NCBI GenBank assembly: GCA_964537555.1
Contig: CAZIAD010000013.1
Span: forward strand, 9,427-73,426
Origin: CAYRWR01 sp964537555
GTDB lineage: Bacteria; Spirochaetota; Brevinematia; Brevinematales; CAYRWR01
Direction of reading: 5' to 3'
Length of the DNA: 64,000 bases
Position 1 is the stretch's first letter, and each line of letters starts with the position of its first letter. The notes under the pieces were generated by a model, which had not been told where the DNA came from, searched no databases, and was given only the letters and a program-made list of their open reading frames with translations. The translations under genes and the position numbers were made by a program. Positions 42,465 through 52,526 of this stretch are shown here, one piece after another.

Positions 42465-44349
42465 AAAAGGGGAATTCACTGAGGTTTTTTATGATCTTAT
42501 CATAAGTAATAATATCCGCCACTCTTTTTAACATAGTGTTCAGGTCATTGTATTCCTGGGTGACATGATTCTTACGGTCCAGTAATCGAAACAGATTCTG
42601 GTTTTGCAATAATAATCCGAAAACGAGGCAGATATGGACTATATACTGAATCACTTCTCTGGTACTCTTATTACCGACCACCAGATCAGATATTATACGG
42701 GCATCCCAAAAAGGGATATAGGCCTGTTTTATTAATTCCACTGAGGGCGATAAGGGACTGAAATCTGTTGTTCCGGGACTCTTATCGGGATGTCGGTAAT
42801 GTACCAGGATCTCAGACAGTTTTTTACCCAACTCCACAATAATATCGCCCAATTCTTCAATGATCTGGACCAGACTCATCTCGGCAGATGAAGCGCCTTT
42901 GCCTTCCTTCTTCTTTTTCAGTGAAAGGAAGCGATTGAGAGTCATCTGTGGGCAGTTAAACAGTTCTTTATATAGTTTTTCCAAAAAAGAATGAGTTTTG
43001 GCTATTTCAAATCCGGCATACTCCTGGTCAAATATCTTTATAGTCCCAAAAGCTTCTATCTTTGTAAATCCTGTGAGAAAAACTTCAAAGTGATCCAGGA
43101 AACCACTGATAAAGCGAGGAATCAGTTTTTCCAACCTGGACTGGTCATTGTTAAAATCAAACTGTTCTTTATCGGACAGGATGGCATAAAATGCTGAAAG
43201 AATACGGAAATCATAACCTTCTTCATCTTCTTTAATGAATTTTACCAGAAAATGATAGACTTTTTCAATCTCGTATTTTTCTCTGGCAAAATGCTCCAGA
43301 AGTTCGCTTTTCTGCCTGATAAACTGAGTGATCTGTATTTTCACCTTGGGATTACAGTCAAAATAAAAATTATTAATCACATTCTGGGTGTTTGTATTGA
43401 GAAGTTCCTTTAGGGTGATATACTTGCGGAACTTTACCATATTACAGGCTAATATAAAATAATAAAAAGAGGGTCGGGTCTCTTCCGGCAACAGTATTCG
43501 CCTTACCAGTAAACTTAGTCTGTCTGTTACTTCTTTGTCAAAAGCTGATTTTTTCATCATGCTGTCAATAGTATTGATAATGAGCTCTGGATATTCCGGC
43601 TGCTGATAGCATACCAGAAATAATCTTTCCAGAGACAGCAGATTGTCCAGTACATGAGGGTTATTTAGATCCCAGGTATTAAACTTGGTATTGGCCAGGC
43701 TTATGCAGAGATCCTGGAACCTGACTATAAGATTGTATTCCTGTTTCTCCAGGACCTGCCACGCAATAGACAGCATCTTATCCAGATAGGGATAGAGATC
43801 AGCTGCATCTTTTTGAATAATACTGAGGAGCTGATGCCTGAGATTGGCATCTACCCTGACCCGTGGGGGAAAAAACCGGGCCACAATAGTGCGGGTTTCA
43901 CGGGCAAATAGTTTTATCTTTTTAAACTCTCCAAACATAAAAAATAAATAAGGGAGACGAAACATCCTGCGTTTTATCTGATCCATATTTCTCATCGCAG
44001 CTTTATTGGTGATTATATGATTTTGAGTGAGAAGAGCCTGTACTCGTTTTTTATCGGCTGCATCTGAGCCTTCACTTTCATAAAACGAATGTGTATTGAT
44101 ATCAGATGTGCTATCTGAGATGCTGATTGTTTGTTTGGTGTTTTTAGTTATAGCTTTGGCATTAGCCTGGGAGCATTCTTCATCATAAAGGCTTATCTTC
44201 TGTATTTGATCTGAGATTTTAGGGGTAGAATTGAGGATCTTCTCAATAGCCTGATTCTGCTCCGGAGTCCTGCTCTTCTTCAGTAGCTGGCCCAGCTTTA
44301 TATAATCATCACCCTGTGGTGACTGCGAATTGTTTTGCTGCTCATTCAT
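42463..44349 (-). CDS. Conserved-looking protein of unknown function
   Basis: A soluble-looking protein of about 628 residues. The first 130 are polar and low in complexity (MNEQQNNSQSPQGDDY, many Ser, Lys and Asp) and probably disordered. A helical core follows with RRMFRLPYLFFMFGEFKKIK, ARFFPPRVRVDANLR and many Leu/Ile heptads. No signal peptide, no membrane segment, no known catalytic motif. The aromatic RLPYLFFMFGEF patch could bind membrane or a partner. I do not recognise a family; it feels like a spirochaete-specific protein. GGGGATTTGTTA before the ATG at 44349 decides the start. A weak sigma-28-like site (complement of 44492-44499, ACCGATAA) lies upstream, so a link to motility is possible but thin. 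Confidence 0.7.
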   Translation of the reverse strand: MNEQQNNSQSPQGDDYIKLGQLLKKSRTPEQNQAIEKILNSTPKISDQIQKISLYDEECSQANAKAITKNTKQTISISDSTSDINTHSFYESEGSDAADKKRVQALLTQNHIITNKAAMRNMDQIKRRMFRLPYLFFMFGEFKKIKLFARETRTIVARFFPPRVRVDANLRHQLLSIIQKDAADLYPYLDKMLSIAWQVLEKQEYNLIVRFQDLCISLANTKFNTWDLNNPHVLDNLLSLERLFLVCYQQPEYPELIINTIDSMMKKSAFDKEVTDRLSLLVRRILLPEETRPSFYYFILACNMVKFRKYITLKELLNTNTQNVINNFYFDCNPKVKIQITQFIRQKSELLEHFAREKYEIEKVYHFLVKFIKEDEEGYDFRILSAFYAILSDKEQFDFNNDQSRLEKLIPRFISGFLDHFEVFLTGFTKIEAFGTIKIFDQEYAGFEIAKTHSFLEKLYKELFNCPQMTLNRFLSLKKKKEGKGASSAEMSLVQIIEELGDIIVELGKKLSEILVHYRHPDKSPGTTDFSPLSPSVELIKQAYIPFWDARIISDLVVGNKSTREVIQYIVHICLVFGLLLQNQNLFRLLDRKNHVTQEYNDLNTMLKRVADIITYDKIIKNLSEFPF

Positions 44350-44573
44350 TAACAAATCCCCGTTTTTGTTACTACCCCGGATCATTCCCTGTATAATAGA
44401 AAAAAGCAGAGCCCTTCTTACATCCGGATTTCACCACACCCAGGAGCCTATCAAGTGTTAAGAACTCATTTAATATTACCCCTAATATAAATTATCGGTG
44501 AGGCAATACCCAATATTAAAATAAAAAGAAGATTCTATCAAAAAATATGGTAGAGTATAATAATGAAAAAAGA

Positions 44574-47500
44574 CTAAGGGACTAGATTTCCCCCAAAAAC
44601 TGAGGCATCATGCAGATTGGTAGCCATGTTGAGCTGATAGACATTCGTCCTGTGAATATAACTAGCCGTTTCGGCATATATATTCAATGTAAAGTTTGTA
44701 ATGAATACATTGTTTTGAATACTATGACCTATCATATCAACTCCGATCTCTCTGATTAACACACCCTGTATTGGATCAAAACCAGATATGCTATTATTTA
44801 CGATACTAACATGGTTATTCAATAGTGGGCCAAAAGAAATAGAGCTATAATCACTTATACATTGATTATTGGATATAATAGATGAATCCACAGAAATATA
44901 ATCACAATCACTTACAAATAATGCAGAGCCATGATTCTGAGAAACATTGTTTATAATTTTAGAACTGATACTTACATTTGTGGAAGATGAGATAAGGATT
45001 CCTCCGGCACTACTCTGTGAAATATTAGCAAAAATATCAGCCTGTATGTCCACCTGGTCCGATCCTACAATGAGTATCCCCCCGCCCCCCATTCCGGTGG
45101 CAAAGTTATTGGAATAATATCCCTGTAGTAAAATATTATATGAATTAGTGGAGATCATGATTCCCCCGCCGCCAGCGATTCCCGTGCCTTGTACAAAATT
45201 ACCGCAGATCCGGCTGTTGACAGTAGTATTGCTCACTCCTTCCATGTAAATACCCCCACCGCCGGTGGTAAAACTATTACCATTACTATACACTGCAGAG
45301 TCTATGGTGATACCTTCTGAAGAAATGAGGCACAACCCTGCCCCGTACATTCCGGCCCAGTTATGTTTGATGCTTCCATGAAAAGCTGAGTTACGCAGAT
45401 TCTGTCCCAGTATACCTCCGCCTTTGCTGTTATTGATGGTATTGGTATTGGAATTCACTGTAGAGTAGACGATTATGGATCTGCCCGAGACATACATACC
45501 GGCCCCATTCTGAGCCCGGTTTTTCAGCACATTACCATAAAAGTAGACATTGGTTGACATCAGCACGTGGGCTCCTCCTCCCAGCGAGGATGCCGTATTG
45601 CGGTCAATCAAAGAGTAGATCATTACATCATCTGCACCTGAGAGATAGAGCCCGGCTCCCAGATTTCCCAGGTTATCGTGAATAGCTCCCCGTAATACAA
45701 TAGACTGCCCTTTTAATATACCTATCCCACCACCCTTACCATCACCCGCAGTTCCGTAAGCATAATTGTAGCGGATATCTGCCACAGGATTAAGGGTAAA
45801 AGAGTTAACGTTTTCCAAATACAATCCGCCCCCATTAAGAGACTGGTTGGAAATTATGGTGGAATATAAATTAAGATTCATCCCCCTGAATGAATAAAGG
45901 GCTCCGCCCGACTTTGAGGATGTATTAAAGGCAAATTTTCCATTGACTGCAATATTCATCACATTATCCAGATAAAGTCCGCCCCCAATATAAGCCTGGT
46001 TATGATGGATCAGGGCATCTAAGGTGAAATCTCTCCCGCTTTTCAGATAAACTGCCCCTCCATTAGTGGCCTGGTTGTTGTTAAAAACAGTAGAGCTGAG
46101 TAAATGGTCACTATCACCATTGGAAATGTATATCCCGCCTCCATTTGAAGAAATATTGTAATTTATAACAGCATCTACCAGAGTGTTCCTGGTATTAATG
46201 AATATAATACCTCCCCCATTACGAGCACAGCTATTATACGCAATACTACCTGATAAGACATTATCAGTACCCAGTAATGCTATTCCTCCGCCACTGAATA
46301 GCGCTGAATTATTATAATTGATCATTTCCAGCTTATTGTTGTTGCCAGACCAATAGATCCCCCCTCCTTCTTCGGCGGAGGAATTGTATGCTACCAGGGC
46401 CTGAAAATAATTATTATTAGCCTGATTTGCATAGACCCCAGCACCTTTGGAATTGGCATTTCCGGCATCGTTATTTGAAATCACTAATTCGGTAAAACGG
46501 CTGTTTATTACATTGTTCAGATAGAGTCCACCCCCCTGGTTCTCAGGGACCGTACCGCTGTTACCCTCTAATATATTCAATCTGTTGAGGTCAATATTAT
46601 CAGCATTCTGTATCCTAATAATGTGCTCCAAAAAGCCCAGGCCATTTAATACCGTCTTTCCTGTCTGATTACCGGTAGCAGGATCCCAGCCTCCATATAT
46701 GTGTATATTATTCCCTGAAAGGTTCAGGCCTGAGCCGGTATTATTTAATCCAAATCCCGGGGTGTAGTTACCCATCAGAATAGCCACATTGGTCACTCCC
46801 AGGCTGCGGGCCCGGTTCACGGCGTGTTCTATATTGGCCAGAGGCTGATGGACAAATCCATGATTATTAGTGCTGCCTATAGGATTGGGTCCTACAAAGA
46901 TGGCAGGGTATAATTCTACCACATTGGTCCTCACCGCTGCATTGAATGCCTGGTCATATACCGTGATGATATTTGTGACCACAGCCCCTCCCTTTACAGG
47001 ATCACTACTGCCGGCATCATAGTAGGAAGTGGGATACCAGTTAATGATCTGGGTGTTGGTCATATTGGTTATGCCGCCCACTATTACATTTACTGATATG
47101 AATGCAATACCCGTCTCTGCATCACTGACATCTATCATATAATCAAAGTAATCACGGTTCGGTTCTATGCTCCCATTAGCCGGAGTGAGTATATTAAAGA
47201 CCGGAGGATTGGTATCCACATAAAAATGACGGGTGGTAAAATTGGTCTTGTTCATACTGGAAATGGCTCTCACAGTGACGGTATTGTCCTGGTTAGGACT
47301 GAGGCTGGTCAGGGAATTGGTCCAAAAGGTGAAATCAGAACTATTATTAAACATGTTTACCGTATTATAAGGGCCGCCATTTACGCTGATGGCTATATTG
47401 TTCAGGCTATATCCCACTCCCACCGTAGAGCGGCCATACATTTTGACCACAGACTGATTAGTGATATACCACGGCACCATGATCCTTATACTGGGGATGG

Positions 47501-48440
47501 TATCATCGACATTGACTGTGATAGACCTCAGGGGGGAATCATTGCCGGCCATATCCCGGGTCTGCGCATAAAGTATATGGGGGCCATTAGTGAGGCCTAA
47601 AAACTCATCAGTGGTATACTGGCTAAAGCCATTGGTCCTGTAATTTCCGTTATCTACCCGGTATATAGTGCCTCTTATGGGGGACAGGCTGTCAGAGCTG
47701 TACAATTCAAGCAGCAGATCCCTGGGGACATCCGCCCCATCACTGGGACTGGTAAATATCACATTAGGAGCAATATTATCCCTCACTACTTTGAAGTATA
47801 TCTCCCGGTCTACTCCCCGGTCACTGCTTGCCGTTACCCTGAGATCATTGGTAGTATTGGGCAGTAATCCTGCCGTGGCAGACCAGTTATTAATGCCACT
47901 CACTGTGAAAAATGAGGCGTCATTCATTCTTTCCAGGGTGATCTGTGATATGAAGCCCTGAGATATGGACGAAGTCCCCGCAAAGAACATGCTGACGGTA
48001 TTAGTATAATAAAAATAATCAGGGGGGCTGGCCACGTAGAGAAATGGTGACACAATATCTACGTAAATACTTAACTGTAAGGTAGTAGCGATATTAAAAC
48101 GGTCATAGGCCCTGATAGTCAGGCTCTTGGTCCCCATACTGTAAAAGGGAACATTGACGTTAAAGGCCAGGGTCTGGGAAGATGCCGGGTTTTGCACAGT
48201 GATGACACCGTTTTCAGTCTGGATCTCGATACGGGATACCTGTGAGATATCAGTAGCATAACCGATCACATCCACACTTCCACTGATAGTATCTCCATTG
48301 GTAGGTGACTGCAGATAAATACGGGGTCCGTTAAATTGTTCTGTGAGAAGAGGGTTGGAATAATCCCTGATGGAACACGAAATGATTACTATGAGGGAAA
48401 CAAAACCTACAGCAATAAGGGATTTTTTTATTATACGCAT
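44574..48440 (-). CDS. Giant lipoprotein with Ig-like domains and a parallel beta-helix
   Basis: A 1288-residue lipoprotein with signal peptide and lipobox VIISC (Cys 22). Residues 35-480 hold four to five Ig-like repeats, each introduced by a D-x-x-x-P type linker (VDIVSPFLYVASP, VRDNIAPNVIFTSP, VNVDDTIPSIRIMVP, VDTNPPVFNILTP). Residues 510-1250 form a right-handed parallel beta-helix: more than twenty turns marked by GGGIYI/GGGLYL-type steps with Asn ladders (YNSSAEEGGGIYWSG is one). Such beta-helix solenoids are typical of surface adhesins and polysaccharide lyases; no lyase catalytic residues were seen, so binding or adhesion is more likely. ATGAGGTTT before the ATG gives a GAGG binding site. 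Confidence 0.88.
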   Translation of the reverse strand: MRIIKKSLIAVGFVSLIVIISCSIRDYSNPLLTEQFNGPRIYLQSPTNGDTISGSVDVIGYATDISQVSRIEIQTENGVITVQNPASSQTLAFNVNVPFYSMGTKSLTIRAYDRFNIATTLQLSIYVDIVSPFLYVASPPDYFYYTNTVSMFFAGTSSISQGFISQITLERMNDASFFTVSGINNWSATAGLLPNTTNDLRVTASSDRGVDREIYFKVVRDNIAPNVIFTSPSDGADVPRDLLLELYSSDSLSPIRGTIYRVDNGNYRTNGFSQYTTDEFLGLTNGPHILYAQTRDMAGNDSPLRSITVNVDDTIPSIRIMVPWYITNQSVVKMYGRSTVGVGYSLNNIAISVNGGPYNTVNMFNNSSDFTFWTNSLTSLSPNQDNTVTVRAISSMNKTNFTTRHFYVDTNPPVFNILTPANGSIEPNRDYFDYMIDVSDAETGIAFISVNVIVGGITNMTNTQIINWYPTSYYDAGSSDPVKGGAVVTNIITVYDQAFNAAVRTNVVELYPAIFVGPNPIGSTNNHGFVHQPLANIEHAVNRARSLGVTNVAILMGNYTPGFGLNNTGSGLNLSGNNIHIYGGWDPATGNQTGKTVLNGLGFLEHIIRIQNADNIDLNRLNILEGNSGTVPENQGGGLYLNNVINSRFTELVISNNDAGNANSKGAGVYANQANNNYFQALVAYNSSAEEGGGIYWSGNNNKLEMINYNNSALFSGGGIALLGTDNVLSGSIAYNSCARNGGGIIFINTRNTLVDAVINYNISSNGGGIYISNGDSDHLLSSTVFNNNQATNGGAVYLKSGRDFTLDALIHHNQAYIGGGLYLDNVMNIAVNGKFAFNTSSKSGGALYSFRGMNLNLYSTIISNQSLNGGGLYLENVNSFTLNPVADIRYNYAYGTAGDGKGGGIGILKGQSIVLRGAIHDNLGNLGAGLYLSGADDVMIYSLIDRNTASSLGGGAHVLMSTNVYFYGNVLKNRAQNGAGMYVSGRSIIVYSTVNSNTNTINNSKGGGILGQNLRNSAFHGSIKHNWAGMYGAGLCLISSEGITIDSAVYSNGNSFTTGGGGIYMEGVSNTTVNSRICGNFVQGTGIAGGGGIMISTNSYNILLQGYYSNNFATGMGGGGILIVGSDQVDIQADIFANISQSSAGGILISSSTNVSISSKIINNVSQNHGSALFVSDCDYISVDSSIISNNQCISDYSSISFGPLLNNHVSIVNNSISGFDPIQGVLIREIGVDMIGHSIQNNVFITNFTLNIYAETASYIHRTNVYQLNMATNLHDASVFGGNLVP

Positions 48441-48539
48441 TCAAACCTCATATATAATACCGGCATTATACTCACAAATGTGAAATACAAACCTATATAG
48501 TTTTAATATAGCATCCTTTTTATGCTTTTCAAAAAAATC

Positions 48540-50069
48540 CTATCTATTCGATTCCAGTATTTTAAAACTTTCAGGGATTAGGGATAGTATGTCTCCTGGC
48601 AAAGCCGAACGGCTGCTGTACAGAGAGGCATATCTGTCTGCACAAAGGCCCAGCACATAAGAAGCAATCTTTCCGGCCTCTAGCCCACTGTGCCCGCTGG
48701 CCATCAGGCCTGCCCCTATCCCGGCCAGTATATCTCCACTTCCCCCTTTGGCCAATGTATCATTGCCTGTACTATTATACCATATATCGTTTTTATCACA
48801 AGTCATACTCACACTATCTTTCAGGATTAGGACACAGTCGTAGTCCCTGCAAAACTCCTGACTGGCCCTTACTTTATTGCTCCTGATCTCCTCCACAGTA
48901 CGGCCCGTCAGGCGGGAAAACTCTTTGAGATGGGGCGTCAGTACTTTAGATGAAGGGCATTGTTTTAATGCTTCTTTCAGAATATCCTTCTCAGCAATAA
49001 TGTTCAATGCATCGGCATCCAGGATGAGATGGGCCGGCGCGTACTCCAAAATGCTCCCCAAAAGGCTCTCCTGTTCCGGGCCCCGGCCCCAGCCGCAGCC
49101 CATCAGGATAGTCTGAATATTCTTCTCTCCTATAAAGTCCATGATCTGTTCAGGACTGTCATGCAGTAGCAGCATGAGCTCTGGGAAGGGAGCAAATAAT
49201 GCCTCTTGTCCTGACTGGGCTGAGACTGTGACCAGGCCGGCTCCAGACCTGTAGGCTGCCTGACCGGCATGTACCACAGCACCAGTCATACCTGTCTGGC
49301 CCCCTATTATCAGTACATGACCATAATCTCCCTTATGGCTATAGGCTGGTCTCTTTATAAGATGCTGCGCTACATCAGATTTCTGGACCAGCATGATGTT
49401 CAGGCTTTCATCCTCCATTAAAGGAGCAGGAAAGCCAATATCAGCCACAAATAATCGCCCTGTCCTGGATTTCCCGGGGTAATCGACCTGGCACAGCTTA
49501 GGTGCCCCAAAAGTGACGGTGGCATGAGCCTGTACGCTATCCTCCACTGTCTGAGTATCTGCGTTGAGGCCTGAGGCTATGTCCAAACTGATTACCAGGG
49601 GAATACGGTTAATATCTGCTACTACCAACCCATGGAAATCATCCAGGCAGCCGTGAAAACCTATACCGAATATTGCATCTATTACTACATCAAAAGGGCC
49701 GGAATCCTGTATAAACTTCTGCCATTCTTCAATATTGAGGCAATGAATAAGGGTCAGATCCTGAGATTTAAGTAGTTGATAGTTTTGTGCCTTATCCCCT
49801 GATGCAGACTCCATATCACAGAGATAACACACTGTCACCCTGACTTTGTTTTGGGCCATATATCGGGCCAGGACGGCTCCGTCGCCCCCGTTATTTCCCC
49901 CGCCGCACACTATCAGTACTGACTTATCCATATAGGCTGAATACTGTGAACTGATGATGGTAAAACTCTTTTTACCGGCATTTTCCATCAGTGTGCCTGA
50001 AGGGATAGAGTACTGTGTACTGCTCCTGCTATCAATGGAACGTGCCTGATCACTGCTTAATACTTTCAT
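48540..50069 (-). CDS. nnrD: Bifunctional NAD(P)H-hydrate epimerase / ADP-dependent NAD(P)H-hydrate dehydratase
   Basis: A 509-residue fusion repairing hydrated NAD(P)H. The epimerase domain (YjeF_N, about 1-215) has LMENAGKKSF, GGGNNGGDGAVLARY and the active-site IDAIFGIGFHG. The dehydratase domain (about 225-505, ribokinase-like) has SHKGDYGHVLIIGGQTGMTG, LDADALNI and KGGSGDILAGIGAG with the catalytic Asp. Both halves are intact. The symbol nnrDE would also be used for the fusion. It starts 12 bp after dapB and has no clear ribosome binding site, so translation probably depends on coupling with dapB. Confidence 0.95.
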   Translation of the reverse strand: MKVLSSDQARSIDSRSSTQYSIPSGTLMENAGKKSFTIISSQYSAYMDKSVLIVCGGGNNGGDGAVLARYMAQNKVRVTVCYLCDMESASGDKAQNYQLLKSQDLTLIHCLNIEEWQKFIQDSGPFDVVIDAIFGIGFHGCLDDFHGLVVADINRIPLVISLDIASGLNADTQTVEDSVQAHATVTFGAPKLCQVDYPGKSRTGRLFVADIGFPAPLMEDESLNIMLVQKSDVAQHLIKRPAYSHKGDYGHVLIIGGQTGMTGAVVHAGQAAYRSGAGLVTVSAQSGQEALFAPFPELMLLLHDSPEQIMDFIGEKNIQTILMGCGWGRGPEQESLLGSILEYAPAHLILDADALNIIAEKDILKEALKQCPSSKVLTPHLKEFSRLTGRTVEEIRSNKVRASQEFCRDYDCVLILKDSVSMTCDKNDIWYNSTGNDTLAKGGSGDILAGIGAGLMASGHSGLEAGKIASYVLGLCADRYASLYSSRSALPGDILSLIPESFKILESNR

Positions 50070-50081
50070 AAAAAGTGGGGT

Positions 50082-50867
50082 TTAAAAACCCAGTACATCT
50101 TCCATAGTGAAGAAGCCTTTTTTATGCTGACTCAGGAACTTAGCCGCTCTGATCGCACCCAGGGAGAAAGTAGCCCGGGAGGATGCCTTATGGGTCAGCT
50201 CGATACGTTCCCCGATGCCGGCAAATAACACAGTATGATCTCCTACAATATCTCCCCCTCTCACGGCGTGGACTCCGATCTCACGGGCTGGACGGGCCCC
50301 CACCATACCCTCACGGCCGTAGACTACTTCTTCAGTCTGGTAGACTTCTTTGAGGACATTCAGTAGCTTTATAGCTGTACCTGAGGGAGAGTCTTTTTTC
50401 ATACGGTGATGGGATTCGATGATCTCGGCATCAAAGCCGGATTTTAAGACTTCACCGGCTATCTGGCTTAAGCGTGCCAGCAGATTTATACCAACAGAAT
50501 AGTTAGGGGCCCATATTACCGGGACAGACAAGGCTGCTTTTTCCAGAATATCCATATTATTGAGCCCGGTCGTACCCACTACCAGGCCTATTTTATTCTC
50601 TGTGGCAAACTTAACATTAGCCTCCAGAGCTTTGGGAGAGGAAAAATCAATGATGATATCTGCAGTTTTATCACAGAGATTAATGTCATCGGAGAGAGAA
50701 ATGCCCAGAGTACCTATACCGGAAACATCACCGGCATCCTTCCCGATCAGGGGGTGTCCGGAAAACTCTACAGCCCCACATATGGATGTATCCGGATCAT
50801 CCTTGATGGACTGCATATTACTGATACCCATTCGCCCGGCGGCTCCGGTCACGATTATTTTTATCAT
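50082..50867 (-). CDS. dapB: 4-hydroxy-tetrahydrodipicolinate reductase
   Basis: A 261-residue enzyme of the lysine/diaminopimelate pathway that reduces 4-hydroxy-tetrahydrodipicolinate with NAD(P)H. The Rossmann motif is VTGAAGRMG near the N-terminus, then IIIDFSSPKA and VVGTTGL, followed by the substrate-binding ESHHRMKKDSPSGTA with catalytic His-His/Lys residues. The C-terminal HAVRGGDIVGDHTVLFAG is typical. Several starts are in frame. GGAGG lies 7 nt before the ATG at 50867, which begins directly before the Rossmann motif and is preferred; the ATG two codons upstream is too close to it. It forms an operon with nnrD. No other dap genes are near. Confidence 0.96.
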   Translation of the reverse strand: MIKIIVTGAAGRMGISNMQSIKDDPDTSICGAVEFSGHPLIGKDAGDVSGIGTLGISLSDDINLCDKTADIIIDFSSPKALEANVKFATENKIGLVVGTTGLNNMDILEKAALSVPVIWAPNYSVGINLLARLSQIAGEVLKSGFDAEIIESHHRMKKDSPSGTAIKLLNVLKEVYQTEEVVYGREGMVGARPAREIGVHAVRGGDIVGDHTVLFAGIGERIELTHKASSRATFSLGAIRAAKFLSQHKKGFFTMEDVLGF

Positions 50868-50981
50868 CCTCATTCCTCCAAAGTATTTTTGAACTCCTAT
50901 ATTATACAAGATATTCGCAGAACTGGAAATTTTAGTCATGAAATTCAATAAAATTATATAGGATAACCACTTAATTAAGAC

Positions 50982-51009
50982 TTGACAATACAGACAGATA
51001 AATTAAGAT
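50982..51009 (+). promoter_or_regulatory. Promoter of the coiled-coil protein-recG unit
   Basis: A perfect TTGACA (50982-50987), a 16-nt spacer and TAAGAT (51004-51009), 39 bp before the ATG at 51048. A second -10-like TATACT farther on has too long a spacer. Confidence 0.6.
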
Positions 51010-51047
51010 ATACTATATATAATACTTACGGGGAACGGTGCTGATTT

Positions 51048-52517
51048 ATGGGGAAATTATACGATGCTTTACCAGACAGTTTTATGAAAAAAGTCCTGGT
51101 GGACGTAAATCCTGACATAGTCGAAAAACTGTTAACACTTAAAGAAAAATATCGTACTGTCACAGATAAAGAAGAAAAAGTGATCTATAAAGAAAGACTT
51201 TCCAGTGCATTCTGGGATGTATATATGGAGATCGCCAAGACTATCAATCCTAATCTTCCCCAGGCAAAACGATTGTTTCTGCGATACGGCCTACTGGATC
51301 TTAAGTATCTGTCCGCTGAAGATCAGAAACTGATCCTGCAGCAAAAGTATGAGGGTATGGACTCGGAAGATTCCATATATTATCTGGATGAATGGCTCCA
51401 GGCTATAGCACTGGGCCAGATCAAACCCAGTATCACTGATGAACAGCCCAAAAAAAAGGCGAAAGAAGGAAAAGATACCAGTGCTGCCCAGGCTAAACTG
51501 GAACGTATGAGCGGCGCGGTAGAAGCGGAAAGACGTAATTACCAGAGTCTGCTGGAACAACGCCATATGCTGGAACAGGGCTTAAACTCTCTGGTATCTA
51601 TCATTTCCACTCATTCACAGGACCCCATTATGAGTGCTGATTCCATATACTCAGATGACCAGGTCTCAAAACTGGATGAGATCGCAGAAACCAGCCGAAA
51701 CCTGAAACGAGTCCAAAAAGAGATGAATATCACCCGGAACTCACTGGCCAATAAAATGGAAGAATTAAATGAGCTGGAACGTCAGACCGGTATAAACACA
51801 TCCGGTGGTGAAGCCATTACTTATGAAATTGATGAACATACACTGGAAAGCGAAGTCGGTGCCATCCGTCAGATGATCAAAATGTGTGTAGGCAGACAGG
51901 GAAATCATTTCCCCATCCTGGCCTCACCTCTGCTCCCTAAAGAGACCCGTGATTACAATTTCAAGGATCAAATGCTGAACCGTATGCTGGAAGTCGAACA
52001 GATGGACCCTTCTATCTATGCCCGTACTTACAGACAAAACACCAATCGTATCCTTCCCTATGTACTTCTGGTACCTGGATATGGTAATATGGGCATCTGC
52101 TGGGAGCCTTATGATAAGTATAATAAAGCCACCTCTAAAGGAAGGCTGGCTGTGCCTATTTTCTGCAGAAACCCCAAGATCACGATTGCCATGGCGATGG
52201 GGGACTTCCGCTGGCAGACTGCCAAGGAACTGGCATCCTATCACTGGATGGATGAAGGCCTCACGGGCAGATACTATGAGTATACTCAGGCAGTGCGAGT
52301 TAAAGGAGATATCAAGCTTTCCTTTATAGAAGATTATATTCTCTGGCTTACTAAAGAATCGGAAGGCATTCAGAAACTGCATAAAGATTCCCGTTACATA
52401 TTCTGGCGTTTTGTGCCCTTCCCTGACAAGCTTAAAGAAGAGCTCAGTCTCAAAGGTTATTACTACAATGATCTTTACAAGAAAGAACTCAGTTTCCGCA
52501 TGTCTCAAGGTTATTAA
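51048..52517 (+). CDS. Unidentified coiled-coil protein upstream of recG
   Basis: A 489-residue cytoplasmic protein without signal peptide or membrane helices. Residues 1-140 are helical with many Leu/Lys (LRYGLLDLKYLSAEDQK), 150-270 form a long coiled coil (AKLERMSGAVEAERRNYQSL is its start), and the last 200 have a mixed fold with several Trp and Tyr (LVPGYGNMGICWEPYDKY, ASYHWMDEGLTGRYYEY, IFWRFVPFPDKLKEEL). I do not recognise a family. It resembles conserved spirochaete proteins of unknown function. It precedes recG with a 9-bp gap, so both share a transcript; a role linked to DNA or cell division would be guesswork. The ribosome binding site before its ATG is weak. Confidence 0.75.
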   Translation: MGKLYDALPDSFMKKVLVDVNPDIVEKLLTLKEKYRTVTDKEEKVIYKERLSSAFWDVYMEIAKTINPNLPQAKRLFLRYGLLDLKYLSAEDQKLILQQKYEGMDSEDSIYYLDEWLQAIALGQIKPSITDEQPKKKAKEGKDTSAAQAKLERMSGAVEAERRNYQSLLEQRHMLEQGLNSLVSIISTHSQDPIMSADSIYSDDQVSKLDEIAETSRNLKRVQKEMNITRNSLANKMEELNELERQTGINTSGGEAITYEIDEHTLESEVGAIRQMIKMCVGRQGNHFPILASPLLPKETRDYNFKDQMLNRMLEVEQMDPSIYARTYRQNTNRILPYVLLVPGYGNMGICWEPYDKYNKATSKGRLAVPIFCRNPKITIAMAMGDFRWQTAKELASYHWMDEGLTGRYYEYTQAVRVKGDIKLSFIEDYILWLTKESEGIQKLHKDSRYIFWRFVPFPDKLKEELSLKGYYYNDLYKKELSFRMSQGY

Positions 52518-52526
52518 AGGAAGCAG

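Noticed and set aside
45000..46600. Regular short repeats that could suggest a repeat array or CRISPR
   Set aside because: They are degenerate codons for the GGGIY-type turns of the beta-helix, without conserved direct repeats or spacers.
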